Shown here: piece by piece, positions 36,333 through 50,989 of the stretch | Layout of the letters: the number at the start of each line of letters is the position of its first letter | Numbering within the stretch: position 1 is the first letter of the stretch | Source: Glandiceps talaboti | Taxonomy: Eukaryota; Hemichordata; Enteropneusta; Spengelidae | Reading direction: 5' to 3' | Assembly: GCF_964340395.1 (NCBI RefSeq) | Contig: NC_135555.1 | Coordinates: forward strand, 20,159,947 to 20,223,946 | DNA length: 64,000 nt | Notes under the pieces: model-generated | Seen by the model: the letters and a program-made list of their open reading frames with translations, nothing else | The model's database searches: none | Told to the model about the DNA's origin: nothing | Position numbers and translations under genes: made by a program

Positions 36333-37863
36333 GGATCCATTTCAACGGTCATGCGCAGAGCTCGAGAAAAAAAATTAGACTGGCTCGATCAGTCGTTGTG
36401 GGCGCGTTCTAATCTCCCTTTCCCTCATACTGAGGGCAGGCTGATAAGCCCACGCCGATGACGTCATTATAGTCGAGTGAAAAAGCTTTTTTTGTCAGAA
36501 TAAAAGTATGGCCCTATCCATGGATGTATTAGTGATGCCCTATCTAATATAACTAGCCTGGCTCAAGAGATATCACTCCCCCCACCCCAACCCCATCAGA
36601 TAGTAAAGGTGACAAGAATCTGGGTTGGAATATCTGGCCTTTTTAATTAAATTCGAATCGTTGTTACATTGTAGTCGGTCGTAAAGTCCAAACCGGTAAT
36701 ATGCCACCATGCAAGTTAGAACGGAAACGAGGTTGCCTTAGACTACACCTCCCCCCTCACACACACACACACACACACACAACTATTCCTGTTGCAGTTT
36801 ACATCATCTCGACCACTTCAAAACAAAATCACTGCCACTAATGCAAAGTCAGATGAGCCAACCAAAAGGCACATACAAGTGTTTCAGATTCGTTTTTACA
36901 AAACGTGTCACATAAAAAAAAAACCCGACGGGAAATGTTGAAAAACACCGGGGACTCGAGGAGTGTATTCGTACACCTAGGAAAGTGGTGAGAGTGTTGT
37001 CTATCCCTTTTCAAACATGAATAATGGCCATGGTAAATTACATTTCCCTTTTCAGACAGTACCTGCATATAACTCTGGGATATAACTATTAAACGGACAT
37101 CTGATTTCAAAAAGCTACAAAAATCTTTTTAATAATTTGGAAGCTATTAACCGCGAGAACCCTTTTCAAACAAAATGCGAAAAGCGCATCCCATTTCAGA
37201 CTCACTCAACCGCACAAATAGCAGTAGACCCCTTTGGTTGGCACAAAAATATATCTTTTCAATGGGAGTATATCCCCCCCCCCCCCGAAAAGGGGGGTTT
37301 GACTATCTTGACGTACTACGTCATTTCCGTATAACCACACCGCGGTTTCGAGCTCTATGTTCAAACACAAGTCAAAAAGAGGCAGATATAATTACAATGT
37401 ATTATTACTATTACTAGAGAGGTTTAGATGCGCGTATTACATGTATTACGTCACAGACCCGTTATGTACGCATATAGTCACGTGATTCGAAGCAACCCAC
37501 GCGTTTTGGGTCAGACGATGCTTCATCAAAAGGGCAGTACCGCATATACACATAACTGTAAATATGTACGTGTTAAATTTTTCTTAGCCTGTATTTAATG
37601 TCGACATTTTTTATGTTAAAGTTCGGAAATGTAACTAAACTAATTGTTGGGTTAATCCTTTTGGGTACTTGAATGAAAAGTGTCTAAAGTACAGACAAGT
37701 TTGGAAAACAAAGTCATGTATTTGGCCTTCCGGACAGAAGATGCAATGCGCGTGCACATTCCACTGTCTTTCAAGCCTTTCATGAGTTCTGAACCAGGGA
37801 CGTCTTAGGGATGTATATAAAAACGTGTTGTGTTTATACGTCCAAGTTACCTGAACGTAGCTA
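36333..37863. other. Stretch without a supported gene
   Basis: Contains a CA run (36757-36782), a C run at 37276-37287 and a segment at 37430-37540 with several CG dinucleotides and a GTCACGTGA E-box-like word. No coding frame with a domain on either strand. Confidence 0.4.
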
Positions 37864-39259
37864 AGGGCGGCCCTTTTTATTTTTCTGTTTCTCATCTCCC
37901 GACCGACCCTAATTTGCAGCTCCGACATTAGAAAAAAAAAAGTTTTTTTATTTCCGACCGACCCCTGAGCACAGCAAAATTGTAAGGTTCCCCATGGCGT
38001 CTTAGGCCAGTTCTGCCGAGGCCACGACCTTGCGACATTGGCCCCCTAAAATTACAAATGAAGCAATAATTTTCCCACCTTGCGTCGCTTTGGCGCATTC
38101 ATTTTACGGCAGACATCAAAATTATCTAAGTCCACGGCCGGACCAGGCCAGGCTCTGACTCGACGTGAATCCCACAAGAAGTATACTGACTGCGTAAGGG
38201 AAAGTTTTGTTGACATCATATAAGATACAGTGACAACGCGCAGTTCTATTGTTAACATAAAAAATGCCACAAAAAGATCAACTTTGATAAACTTAATCTA
38301 CAAATTAAAACATTAGAGGGATTAGATGAGACGTCGAAATGGACGTCTCTCGTCACATGTTTTGTCTACTGTCACTGTCGTGACCTCTGACCTAATCACT
38401 GACGTGTGCGAAACACTGAACTTGCTACCGGAACATCTATCTGCCATGCCACAGCTCAGAAGCCTTCGTGAACCAAATTTATGGGAGAGGTTGTGATTTT
38501 CATTTGTTGATGGGTTAAATTAAATGAGTACATGTGTATTTTGATTCCGAAAAAGCTGTGTTAGGGGATCGTGTTGCATGATGTTGACAGTGCTAGTGAC
38601 ACATGTGAATGTTGGGCACTGAATCAATGCGTAATCACTGGCATGGCCACTATAGACGGCCGATGCATGTGCGCCCGGTCAGATATGAAGAACGAACTTG
38701 TTGTGCAAATCAGAAAAAAATTAATGTAATATTTACAGAGCATCCCAACTTTGACTTTGTTGATAGTTTTAGTTAAAGATTCAAGTTCTGAGTTTCAAGG
38801 ACACCTAATGTCAGCTTTCCGTATCATTGCAAGTTTACGGTACGTAACTATGCTGTCATTTGATATAGCAGGACCAAATCATGATACACAGCCAGTAACG
38901 GTTAATTAATAAAAAATAAATTATTTTAAAGTTTGTTTGACTATTATTTGTAAGTTTTTCGTTCACATTTGGTACTTTTTAAAGTCAGGGATTTTTTTTC
39001 TTCAAAATGTCATGAATTTGAAGAGGGAATGATAAACACAGCAGTGTACTAACAATTTTAAAAATGAAACAAGTGGTTACAAGTTTAGGATTTCTCAAAG
39101 TTTTTATTCGAGATCATATGTTCACTGTGACTTATTTTGAAGTTGGTCATTGTCCTTGTCTGAAAAAAGGGAATTATAAATTTTAGCACTGCTATTCATT
39201 GATATTCAGATTAAAAATTGTGACTACCTGGCTGTCCAATCTTTCTAAACAATATATCA

Positions 39260-39322
<63 letters not shown>

Positions 39323-40555
39323 CATAATCTTAATTGCCTTCTTTTTCTAAGGTGTAATGTGTAGTACACTATTTTCAAAAAATAGCTTACTGGGAACTGT
39401 TATTATGAATGGAATTTTTTTATGTTGTTAGGTAATGGTCTATACGTAATGGAATATCTCAGACCACAGTATCTCTATAGTGGTCTGAGATAATTTATAT
39501 GAATATTTCATAAACAATAATAATTGACCCCACTCCCTGTCAAATGACACCACTTTTTGGAACCAAGGGGCCTGTGTCCCCACTTGTTGGAAACCTTGGC
39601 AGAACACCGCCGTCTACCCCCCCCCCCTCTCACCCACCCACCCACCCAACCCCTTTGTTACGTCAGAGCAGCATGTGTCTTTCATCATGGCAGAAATCAT
39701 TGAGGTTTGATGAGGGACAGGGCTCAAAATTAATACTGTCACGCGGTACATTTTGCTGCAATGCAATAATAGCTCAGAATATTTCCATCATTTTCAAAAT
39801 TATGCTTAAAATTGGTAAAAGTCATACTGCATTCCAAATTTCTTGACCAGTTTTTAGCTTTAAATCAGTTGTATTATCAGGGAAATGACCGACTCCATAG
39901 CCGTTTCATGACCCATGACATGCATGACCTTTGAAGACATTCCAATGTTTACATTATTACTTTTAATTACTTTTAAACAGTAAATCCCAAAGGGGTTCTG
40001 AGTTCTAGAAATGCTTGACATGTTATCTGGTGGATTATTTTGACAAGTTCACACTGAAGAAAAATGTTTCATAGAAGTAATGGTTTATATAAATGAAAAT
40101 TCATCTAGCACACTGATCAGTGACAATCACGTACGTGTTTCAAAAAGTTACACACTAAAGTTCAAATTGGATAACTTGAAAACATTGTTAGCGATGGCAA
40201 TGCCACTTTGATTAATAGGACGAATGTATTAGTACTCCTGATAAAATCACACAATAGTTCATGGCTACAGATATACACCCATCAGGATGATAAGTATTTA
40301 ATCATCTTCTTACAAAGTTGTTCTACAGACTTGTCAACCTTGCTAAAATGAAGGAAAGAGACTTGTAACAAGGAAATCAATAAAGAGAAGAGAAATGAAG
40401 TTGTATACAGACTAACAGGACAGAAAGGACAGAGAATAGAACTGAAAAAATACATTTTTTTTTCTTGCCCCCCCCTTTTTTTTTTATTTCGCCCGCCCGA
40501 CCCGCCTGACTATTCCATTGGAGATGAGAAACAAAAAAACAAAAAACCTCACCCT
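37864..40555. repeat. 2.7-kb dispersed non-coding element, copy 2
   Basis: More complete copy of the element at 914-3663. Left end AGGGCGGCCC then GTTTCTCATCTCC; right end GGAGATGAGAAAC then CACCCT. The flanks read CTAA on the left overlapping the terminal A, and CTAA on the right overlapping the terminal CT, so a 3-bp TAA duplication is possible. The two copies differ by scattered substitutions and by small indels. It carries hairpins at 38328-38349 (arms GAGACGTC) and 39455-39492 (13-bp perfect arms TATCTCAGACCAC). No transposase frame. Confidence 0.8.
39262..39320. repeat. (AT)n microsatellite inside copy 2
   Basis: About 29 AT units, absent from the equivalent position of copy 1 near 2400-2415, so it expanded after the copies separated. 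Confidence 0.95.
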
Positions 40556-40720
40556 AAACAAAACTCTGTAATTCCGCGTACGCCTGCACACAGTTCGTTG
40601 CTACATTCAGAATGTTGAATACATCTATCTTTCAGTGATGATTGACTTTATCGATTCAGAACAAAGTCCCATGACGCGTGTATCACAGCTAAGATGAAAT
40701 ACAATCCCTTCCTTCCAACT

Positions 40721-40762
40721 ACGTCACCTCAGGTCACGTCATCACGTCACGTCACGTCACAG
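40721..40762. promoter_or_regulatory. Cluster of CGTCA (CRE half-site) motifs
   Basis: Within about 40 bp TCACG/CGTCA occurs six times, the last part as an exact 5-bp tandem (GTCACGTCACGTCAC). CGTCA is the CREB half-site. It is either a cAMP-response-like element or a pentanucleotide microsatellite; it lies about 300 bp upstream of the orphan exon at 41035. Confidence 0.35.
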
Positions 40763-41034
40763 TGTTTGTTATCTTGTCTACGCAATGATTTCCAGGAGTC
40801 GTGGATATGTTACACTGGCTATTTTCGTACAAGTTTACGAAGTCACCGGCATATCAGGCTAGCCGTACTCTTTCAAAATGTGTCTAAAATTTGCACAACG
40901 TCATTCACAACAAATTCATGGAGAGACTGTTATCAAGTTACCACTGATTTTGGTAACAACGGAATGATTGAAAGTAAAGGTAAAGTCGGGTATATGATCG
41001 AATATGTGTATATATGTCTCATTTTCTTTCGAAG

Positions 41035-41210
41035 ATATAGTTCACAATGATATTTATACCCAGTCAACATGGAAGCATATATTGAACACTGATCAAAACC
41101 ATCTATTTTTCAACAATGAATCAGTGATTGAACAAGGTCACCTTGAAACTATTTCATCACTCCTTGCCCTTGTATCACACGCATATGACATTGTGTGCAA
41201 GCTTCGCATG
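41035..41210 (+). CDS. Candidate internal exon of an unknown gene
   Basis: A pyrimidine-rich acceptor (CTCATTTTCTTTCGAAG) opens a 176-bp frame without stops that ends at CGCATG followed by a GTAATA donor. The product contains YTQSTWKHILNTDQNHLFF and SLLALVSHAYDIVCKL, an ordinary coding-like composition. I do not recognise a family. No partner exons could be joined with confidence; a frame at 41712-41948 ending in HYDVDSKLPFPANVS is a possible terminal exon. The signal rests on splice borders and openness only. Confidence 0.3.
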
Positions 41211-42014
41211 GTAATATGCACATACGGGGGGGGGGGGTGTCTGCTGAGTTTTAAATTTCGTTGAATTAGCCAAGTGTTTAAGATATATGATCGAATCATC
41301 GTACGAGTTTGTACCGATATAAGTTTACATGTAATACATTATGTGAATTCAAGTATGAAAGCAGGTACTCTTCTGTTGATGAATGGTAGGTATATGACAA
41401 AATAATATAGCACAATACAACATAACAACAGCACATGTACAGTTCAATAACATTGTTACACCTTAACATTGTCTTGGTGGGTATACTTGTAGTTGTATAC
41501 GAGGTTTCAAGTGGCTCTTAGAGGACATTTACCCCCTGCCGTTTCGGATGACGGACAATCGCAATAACATTTTAAATACGTGTATTGTAAATACGTAAAG
41601 AGAAAAAAAGGCCGACAACGCTTTCGGACGGAACCTTCAGCTAACAAAAACGCCATTCATTGCCGGTTGACACGCTGTCTCTAAAATTCAGTCTACTTTC
41701 TTTATAAATATATGTTGCGCCCTCCAGCTCATTGCTTCGTCAGTTTTGGGAGGGGTGAGCACAAACGTCAATATACGGGGATGGGCGTCATCAAGTCTTC
41801 ATTTGTCATAAACAACTTCGCAATTATTTTGTCTCGAACTAAACTCACCAAAGATATGTCATATCTGTTCCCAACAACAGGGCATTATGACGTCGACTCC
41901 AAGCTGCCTTTTCCAGCAAATGTTTCGAACACAGGCACCAATAAATAGTCTATATATAAATTAAACCCAGTATATGTACCGTACTGCGAGAGAGCAAAAG
42001 CGTACGTACAATCG

Positions 42015-42038
42015 TAGACCCTCCACCAGGAGGGTCTA
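42015..42038. repeat. Short perfect hairpin
   Basis: 10-bp arms TAGACCCTCC and GGAGGGTCTA around a 4-nt loop (ACCA). Related in arm sequence to the palindrome at 19411. Confidence 0.85.
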
Positions 42039-42507
42039 TGGTACAATATATAACGCCCTGGACTGGTTACACAGTAAAGGGACAATAGGACCTCATAAAA
42101 TACCATACTGTACGAAAACAAGTTTTTAAAAGAAATTTTTGATATCTAGTATATTTATTATTAGTAGCTCGCAGTGCCAGATTGGTTTCTCTCTGTAGTT
42201 TATTTTCGATGAGATGTTTTCTAATAGTCTCAGACTTACTCAAGTCGATGGAATTCCTCTGTCTTTGATTCCTATTAATCATTGCGTGTGTTTTCATCCG
42301 GACTGTACCTTATTTTGTTGTGAGATAGTGGTACCCCGAGGGATAACTATAGTGACATGTATACCTTGAATATAACAGAAACTCTACAGAATAGTACTAG
42401 TGTAGTCCAATTGACCCCCCCCCCCCCCAACACACACACATACACACCCGGACAAGGACACATACTCATGATGCCAACAGATCACAATCATATTAACATA
42501 TCCAGAA

Positions 42508-42650
42508 CGACTATCGCTACTACAATATTCCACTATATTATCCTAACTGACATTTTGATTTTTTGAATTTTCGCGATGGTTTCAGCGAAAATTCATTTTA
42601 AAAAATCAAACTGTCATTTAGGATAGCAGAATAGCGTAGTGATATGCCTT
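42508..42650. repeat. Extended inverted repeat / small fold-back element
   Basis: The core arms 42540-42574 and 42585-42625 share ATCCTAA.TGACA, TTTGATTTTTT and GAATTTTCGC around a 10-nt loop. Weaker pairing (TATCGCTACTA with TAGTGATA) extends outward. Non-coding. Confidence 0.75.
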
Positions 42651-44075
<1,425 letters not shown>

Positions 44076-44569
44076 GGTCGTACATGTCCACATGTAAACG
44101 TATAGTTTCTAGATTATCTTAGCAAATTAAACTTTACATTAATAATCTATATAATCCTTTAACGTGACATCAAGTGTGCACTCACGGTAAGATTAACCTA
44201 CAAAATGTTTGGATATGATTGACTTCCTTCCGTAAATACCAGCTGCTTTTTGAAATGGTCAATTTCGAGGGAATAGAACTCCTTGACTGCTTCTTTCAAT
44301 GTGACAGTGATATTCAGTGATTGTGAACTTGCAACTTTTATCCGAAAGTAATGCGAGAATATGATTGGTCGAAAGTGTGTGAGTTAAGTTGCGAGTGGTG
44401 ACGTCATAGGCCAACATGAAATTCAATAGTATTACAATAATACATGATATTAAAACAGCTGAACTGTCAACTGTTATAACTTAGTGAATGGGAATGATTT
44501 GAACGATACACCCTGGACATACGTACATGCATGCACGCATGCAAGCTTACACACATGAAAGGCATGCAC

Positions 44570-44830
44570 GCATGCGCACACACATGCACACACACACACA
44601 CACACACATACATGTATGTATATATACATATACACACACACATGCATATGTATGAACGTGTGCCCCCCCCCCCCACACACACACACATACATACATACAC
44701 ACATACATACATACATACATACATACTTACACACACACACATACATATAACACACACACATACATACATACATACATACATACATACATACATACATACA
44801 TACATACATACATACATACATACATACACA
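44570..44830. repeat. (CA)n / (CATA)n microsatellite cluster
   Basis: CA runs, a TATATACATATAC stretch, a C run at about 44664, then several CATA arrays. The overlapping frames on both strands are repeat translations. Confidence 0.95.
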
Positions 44831-45483
44831 CATGTATACAGATGTACACTGAAGACAATTAATATGCAAATGAGGTCATAAATATGCAGAATCAACAGCA
44901 AGGTACTATTAAATCAATATACCTCAACAGCATTTTTGATATCACAACATTCTCTCATCTCGTCCTTTGACTACTAGTATGTCCTACATGACACAACCTA
45001 AAATGGAATACACACTAAAAACGGGCTCAGAAGACTTATCAGTATGCATAACAGGTACACAAACACAATATCAAAGGTGTCATGCACTGATAGTTGTGGT
45101 CACATGAAGAACAGTAAATTATTCCAAGCTGACGCAAGATAACATTGTGTTAGGCGGAAGGGTTTATCTTGAAATATAGTATACAAATACTATATAAAAA
45201 CATAAATATATCAAGGTGATGTTAGTTTTATGGATAAAGATGATAAAGTTGTCAAAATGTTTCTTTAAGTACCATTAATTTAAAAAAAAACTTTACACAT
45301 TTAAAACTTCTTGGGGAGTGGTACCATATGACGTCAATAAAATAAAAACAACAATTGTTATTTTGTCAGTGCAAACACTTGAGGTTGTTGAACTGCCAAC
45401 TAAGAATTCACAGAGTGTAAATTGTTCTCATCAATCACACTATAAATACCAGTAGTGTATGTCATCCATTCTGTACACAATCA

Positions 45484-45554
45484 TGTATGTATGTATGTAT
45501 GTATGTATGTATGTATGGATACATGTACGTATGTGTGTAAATACGTACGTACGT

Positions 45555-45614
<60 letters not shown>

Positions 45615-45615
45615 A
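45484..45615. repeat. (GTAT)n and (GT)n microsatellite
   Basis: GTAT units, then ACGT-type transition (ACGTACGTACGTTCG), then about 27 GT units. Confidence 0.95.
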
Positions 45616-46647
45616 TACATCTGGTTATCTTTCTGTGTGTTATGCAAGTGATAAGTTCATGCACTGGTGTAAATCATGTCATCAATATCTCTTAAACATG
45701 GGACCATCACATATGTGCACGCATTTGTGTTCTGCTGACAATAGAGAACAGAGGTCAGAGGTCACATTAATTAAGACTGGCAAATCGATATGATCCCAAA
45801 ATATGATAATATAGTTGTGTATTGATATCTCTGATGATTATGAAAATATTGCAGTAATATCTATGCACATAAGATATGGCTATACTGGTGTTTTGTAGTT
45901 TTTGTGAAGTTTTTTACTTGCCAGAAAACCAAGCTTTCATGCAGTCTGATGACAATATTGAAATTACACAAATCTGAATGATAAACAGATATCTCAAAGA
46001 AATTACTTTCCCACTACCAGTAAATAGTTTAGATGAACTTCATCAAGACACGTCAAGACTTCATTATAAACAGTATATTTTCCCCTTTTGTAGATTCTAT
46101 TTTCTGCCAGTTTGTATCAAAATTACATCTTCAATCATTTTGTGGGCATGAAACTCTTGAGAGAATTGCCAACAATTTGCCAATAATTGAAATATAGTAT
46201 TTCATCCTTGAAGTTGAAGAAATTCATGTATACTGTCTTTGATGTAACTGTCAACAAGCAAGAAGAAATTCTGGAAATCCAGGATTCTATCATTTCAGAT
46301 GATGTGTTGTCATACATACAGACATACCTGGTGGTATGGAGGTTCACCACAAATGACCAAGTAAAATGAAACATTTGCATACTATAAGAACATATTGATA
46401 AATCCCTTCACATGTTCTATATCTATCACTTTTAAAGATAAATTATGCGGGAGAATATATTAAAATTATGATGTGAAGAACAGCTGGCTGGCAGAGCATA
46501 AAAAAAAATGTTGGTTCCACTGATAACAGAACACTAATGCAAGAACCTGGGATTGAAACCTTGGCCCTTAATCTGTAAACTTACAAATTGAGGAGAACCC
46601 TATAGTTCACTGCTGGTTACAGTATTTTTGTCTTGATTGAGTGTGTT
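45616..46647. other. Stretch without a supported gene
   Basis: A 60-codon plus frame at 46187-46369 (with EEILEIQDSIISDDVL) ends before a GTAAAA donor-like site but has a weak acceptor and no known family. At 46500-46615 the minus strand has a GGTTTCAATCCC word like a tRNA B box, possibly a SINE remnant. Nothing firm. Confidence 0.3.
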
Positions 46648-46782
46648 GGTAGGTAGGTAGGTAGGTATGTAGGTAGGGAGGGAGGAAGGGGGTAGGTAGG
46701 TAGGTAGGTAGGTAGGTAGGTAGGAAGGTAAGGTGGGGAGGTAGGTAGGTAGATAGATAGATGGATGGATGGATGGATGGAG
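46648..46782. repeat. (GGTA)n / (GATG)n microsatellite
   Basis: GTAG units broken by GGGAGGGAGG, ending in GATA and GATG units. Confidence 0.95.
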
Positions 46783-46837
46783 TGCAAAAGTAATGAGTAA
46801 AACAGTCCTGATCAATAAGTAAAATCCCGACACTTCA

Positions 46838-48459
<1,622 letters not shown>

Positions 48460-48760
48460 CCCTTTAAGGTGCATTTTCTAGCCCTTTGGTCTAAAATGGG
48501 GTCTGTTTAGTTTTTTCGAGCTGAAGAATCTAAAACAGGGTCCACAGTGTATTATTTTCGATTTTGTTTTGGTCTAAAATGTAGTCCAGTGTCCTTTACC
48601 AAATCATAACTGCCATTAATTGGCCCAAAATGTTGCCTCCTACGGAAAATGTATTTAGGTCTAAACTTTCATCTTTTGAAAACCTGTAATGGTCTACAAT
48701 GGGGTATTGATTTTTTCGTCAAGGTGGGTCTAAAATGGGGCCTGGGATTTCAAACACTGG
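48460..48760 (+). repeat. GGTCTAAAATGGGGTC-type repeat, copy 1
   Basis: The word GGTCTAAAATGGGGTCTG and variants occur about six times (near 48500, 48528, 48574, 48656, 48692, 48728) at irregular spacing of about 30-80 bp, so the repeat is itself internally repeated. Reverse-oriented relative at 51745-52140. Open frames across it are incidental. Confidence 0.7.
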
Positions 48761-49059
48761 TCACACACATCTACCACAGCTGGCCACTGCTGTCAATCAT
48801 CTTATCTAATTTGAATCGTAAGTTAACCCTCAATGAAGCTTGTAACCTTTGGATGACACGCCAATCACTAATAATAGTAGTAGAAAGAAAAAAACAAACA
48901 AACAAACAAACAAAATGTTGCAACTCCAGAATGAACTTTCACGTATACTTGACAAAGTGACAGTCTAAATTTAGTACCTGTAGTTGCCATGGTATTAGTA
49001 GTAACAAGAACGATGTATAATTAATTATACACTCACTTGACAAGTTGTCACAGAGTAGT

Positions 49060-49270
49060 TAATCATTGAAATACTACACAACTGGATGACCAGTCCAATA
49101 TTAGGTGGTTATGTTCTAATTCAAGTGTTAGTTGGTTAGGGTCTACTTGTTAATCAGAGATAACAGGAGGGGACACAGTCAAGTATTAGTTGGTTAGGGT
49201 CTAATTATCAATTACTGAGTTAGCAGAATAGAAAACAATCCATTATTAGTTGAGTACGTTCCAATCATTT
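49060..49270. repeat. Short imperfect tandem repeat
   Basis: Three to four units of about 65 bp carrying TATTAGTTGGTTAGGGTCTA with diverged spacers. Confidence 0.6.
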
Positions 49271-49435
49271 CCTAACGATAAGTAATACAGAAGTTCCATG
49301 ATGGGTTATACAAATTTTGAATTCACTCAAATGGCAATGTGAAAACTTCCAAATACCATTGGTGAAAACAAGTTATGGTTACCCACACTGTCATTATAAC
49401 AACTGAGTTTTGCTGGTTCAAAGTTCATTAGACCA

Positions 49436-49620
49436 TGTATGTATGTATGTATGTATGTATGTATGTATGTACGTACGTACGTACGTACGTACGTACGTAC
49501 ATACATATGTATGTGTGTGTGTATGTATGAATGCATGTATGCCTGTCTGTCTGTCTGTCTGTGTATGTATGTATGTATGTATGTATGTATGTATGTATAT
49601 ATGTATGTATGTATGTACCA
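49436..49620. repeat. Self-complementary composite microsatellite
   Basis: TATG units lead into a TACG array (49469-49500), which is its own reverse complement, then ACATACATATG, a TGTC array and further TATG units. The part 49450-49512 is close to one continuous palindrome. Confidence 0.9.
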
Positions 49621-49849
49621 TGTATGTATGCAGGGAGTGAATAACAGGACATCCACGATGATAGAACTTTCAATCCTGGTAAATTGAAAACCTGCAAATA
49701 CTCTACACTAGTTTTCATAGAATAACAAACTTGTCTAGGAAGTAAATGTGTGTGAATGAATAATGTGGACCAACCCAAATAAAGGGAGATTTTTCTGTAT
49801 TCTGGGTTGTATTATGACGATTCTTGTGTTCTATTTTCTTGCCAAAGGA

Positions 49850-50215
49850 AGATGTCAAAGCCTCTCTTGCAGGTGCAAATTTTTTTCTTTCCTCAGTCCC
49901 TTTTGTTCTGATATTTTCAGTGTTGTGTGTGCACACCACTATCCATCATCTATGGTCTCCCCATAATACAAAATGTAGCACTATTGTATTCTGTAGTGCT
50001 ACCTGATATCGGCGGCGCAGACTGGAGTCCTGCTGGTACAAAGTTGTTCTCTTTCATTCTTATATCCTCAGTGTTGTGTGCATATACCCATCATGTACAG
50101 ATTCACCATAATACTGCCATTGTAGTGCTACCTGATATCGGCACAGACTGGAGTCCTGCTGGTACAACGTTTTTTTTCTTTCGTCTGCGTCTTTCATTCT
50201 TATATCTTCAGTGTC
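49850..50215 (+). repeat. Imperfect tandem triplication
   Basis: GTAGTGCTACCTGATATCGG, a GACTGGAGTCCTGCTGGTAC word and CTTATATC.TCAGTGTTGTGTG recur at about 49995 and 50127, with a weaker third unit from 49850. The open frames (about 60-119 codons) span the repeats and show no domain. Confidence 0.65.
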
Positions 50216-50510
50216 AAACCACTGTGTGCCTCCTGTTATATGCAAGCATTGCATGGGTTTTACAAGGGAATTCCCCTCGCTACTGATGATGTTTATTCCA
50301 CTCTTCTTATTCTATACTGTAAGTCTGTAATTACAGAAAGGGGAATTCCCCCTTTTATTCAATCATTTCCTGGTTGCAGGTAATACCGGTATACAGTCTG
50401 GTATCAGGGAGCAGTACAGTGGCTGTATTGATAGTGTAACTCGTAACAACATTTTTGAAAGGTACGACTGGCACCAACTGCTATATGTTGATACCGCAAC
50501 AGTTTGCCCG

Positions 50511-50989
50511 ATCTGATTAAAATCTGATGTGGTGAAAGAGGCTAGATGTCTTTATTTACCTCTATTTCCATCGTTTTGTGTTTGTTTTGTTCTGGGTGAT
50601 CACCACCTTCCCACATCTGACCCTGTGTAATAGAAAATCCTCGTCTGAATCTCGCACATTTGAGTAGCCAATCGGAATGAGTGTTATGTTGGCAGCTGCC
50701 CACATTGGAAAATTTGAGAAAAAGAAACATACACACAGAGGATTGTGTTGATGACATGACCTGTCGATGGTGGCACCATCTCTCTGAACAATTTTGAAAG
50801 AAGTGTGCTGATTGGTTGAAGAAACCTTAGAAGATCCTTGAGATTCAAACGAGATATTCTGTCACATGGGTAAGATGTGGGAAGGTGATGATCACTGCAC
50901 CCGGAACAAAACAAACGACACAAAACGGTGGAAATGGTGGTAAATAAAGACATCTAGCTGCTTTCACCACATCAGATTTTAATCAGATT
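50511..50989. mobile_element. 479-bp long-arm fold-back element
   Basis: The left arm starts ATCTGATTAAAATCTGATGT and runs through GGTGAAAG, CTAGATGTCTTTATTTACC and CACCTTCCCACATCT. The right arm is its reverse complement at roughly 85-90% for the outer 110 bp and weaker further in, so nearly the whole element is palindromic. CAGTTT lies just outside each end. Non-coding and MITE-like; superfamily not assigned. Confidence 0.85.

Noticed and set aside
42067-42297. 76-codon minus frame (with KSETIRKHLIENKLQRETN) as a small gene
   Set aside because: Composition is plausible, but no promoter, splice partner or family could be found; kept only as a weak possibility.
46500-46620. tRNA-like gene on the minus strand
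   Set aside because: Only a B-box-like GGTTTCAATCCC is present; no cloverleaf or A box could be drawn. At most a SINE remnant.
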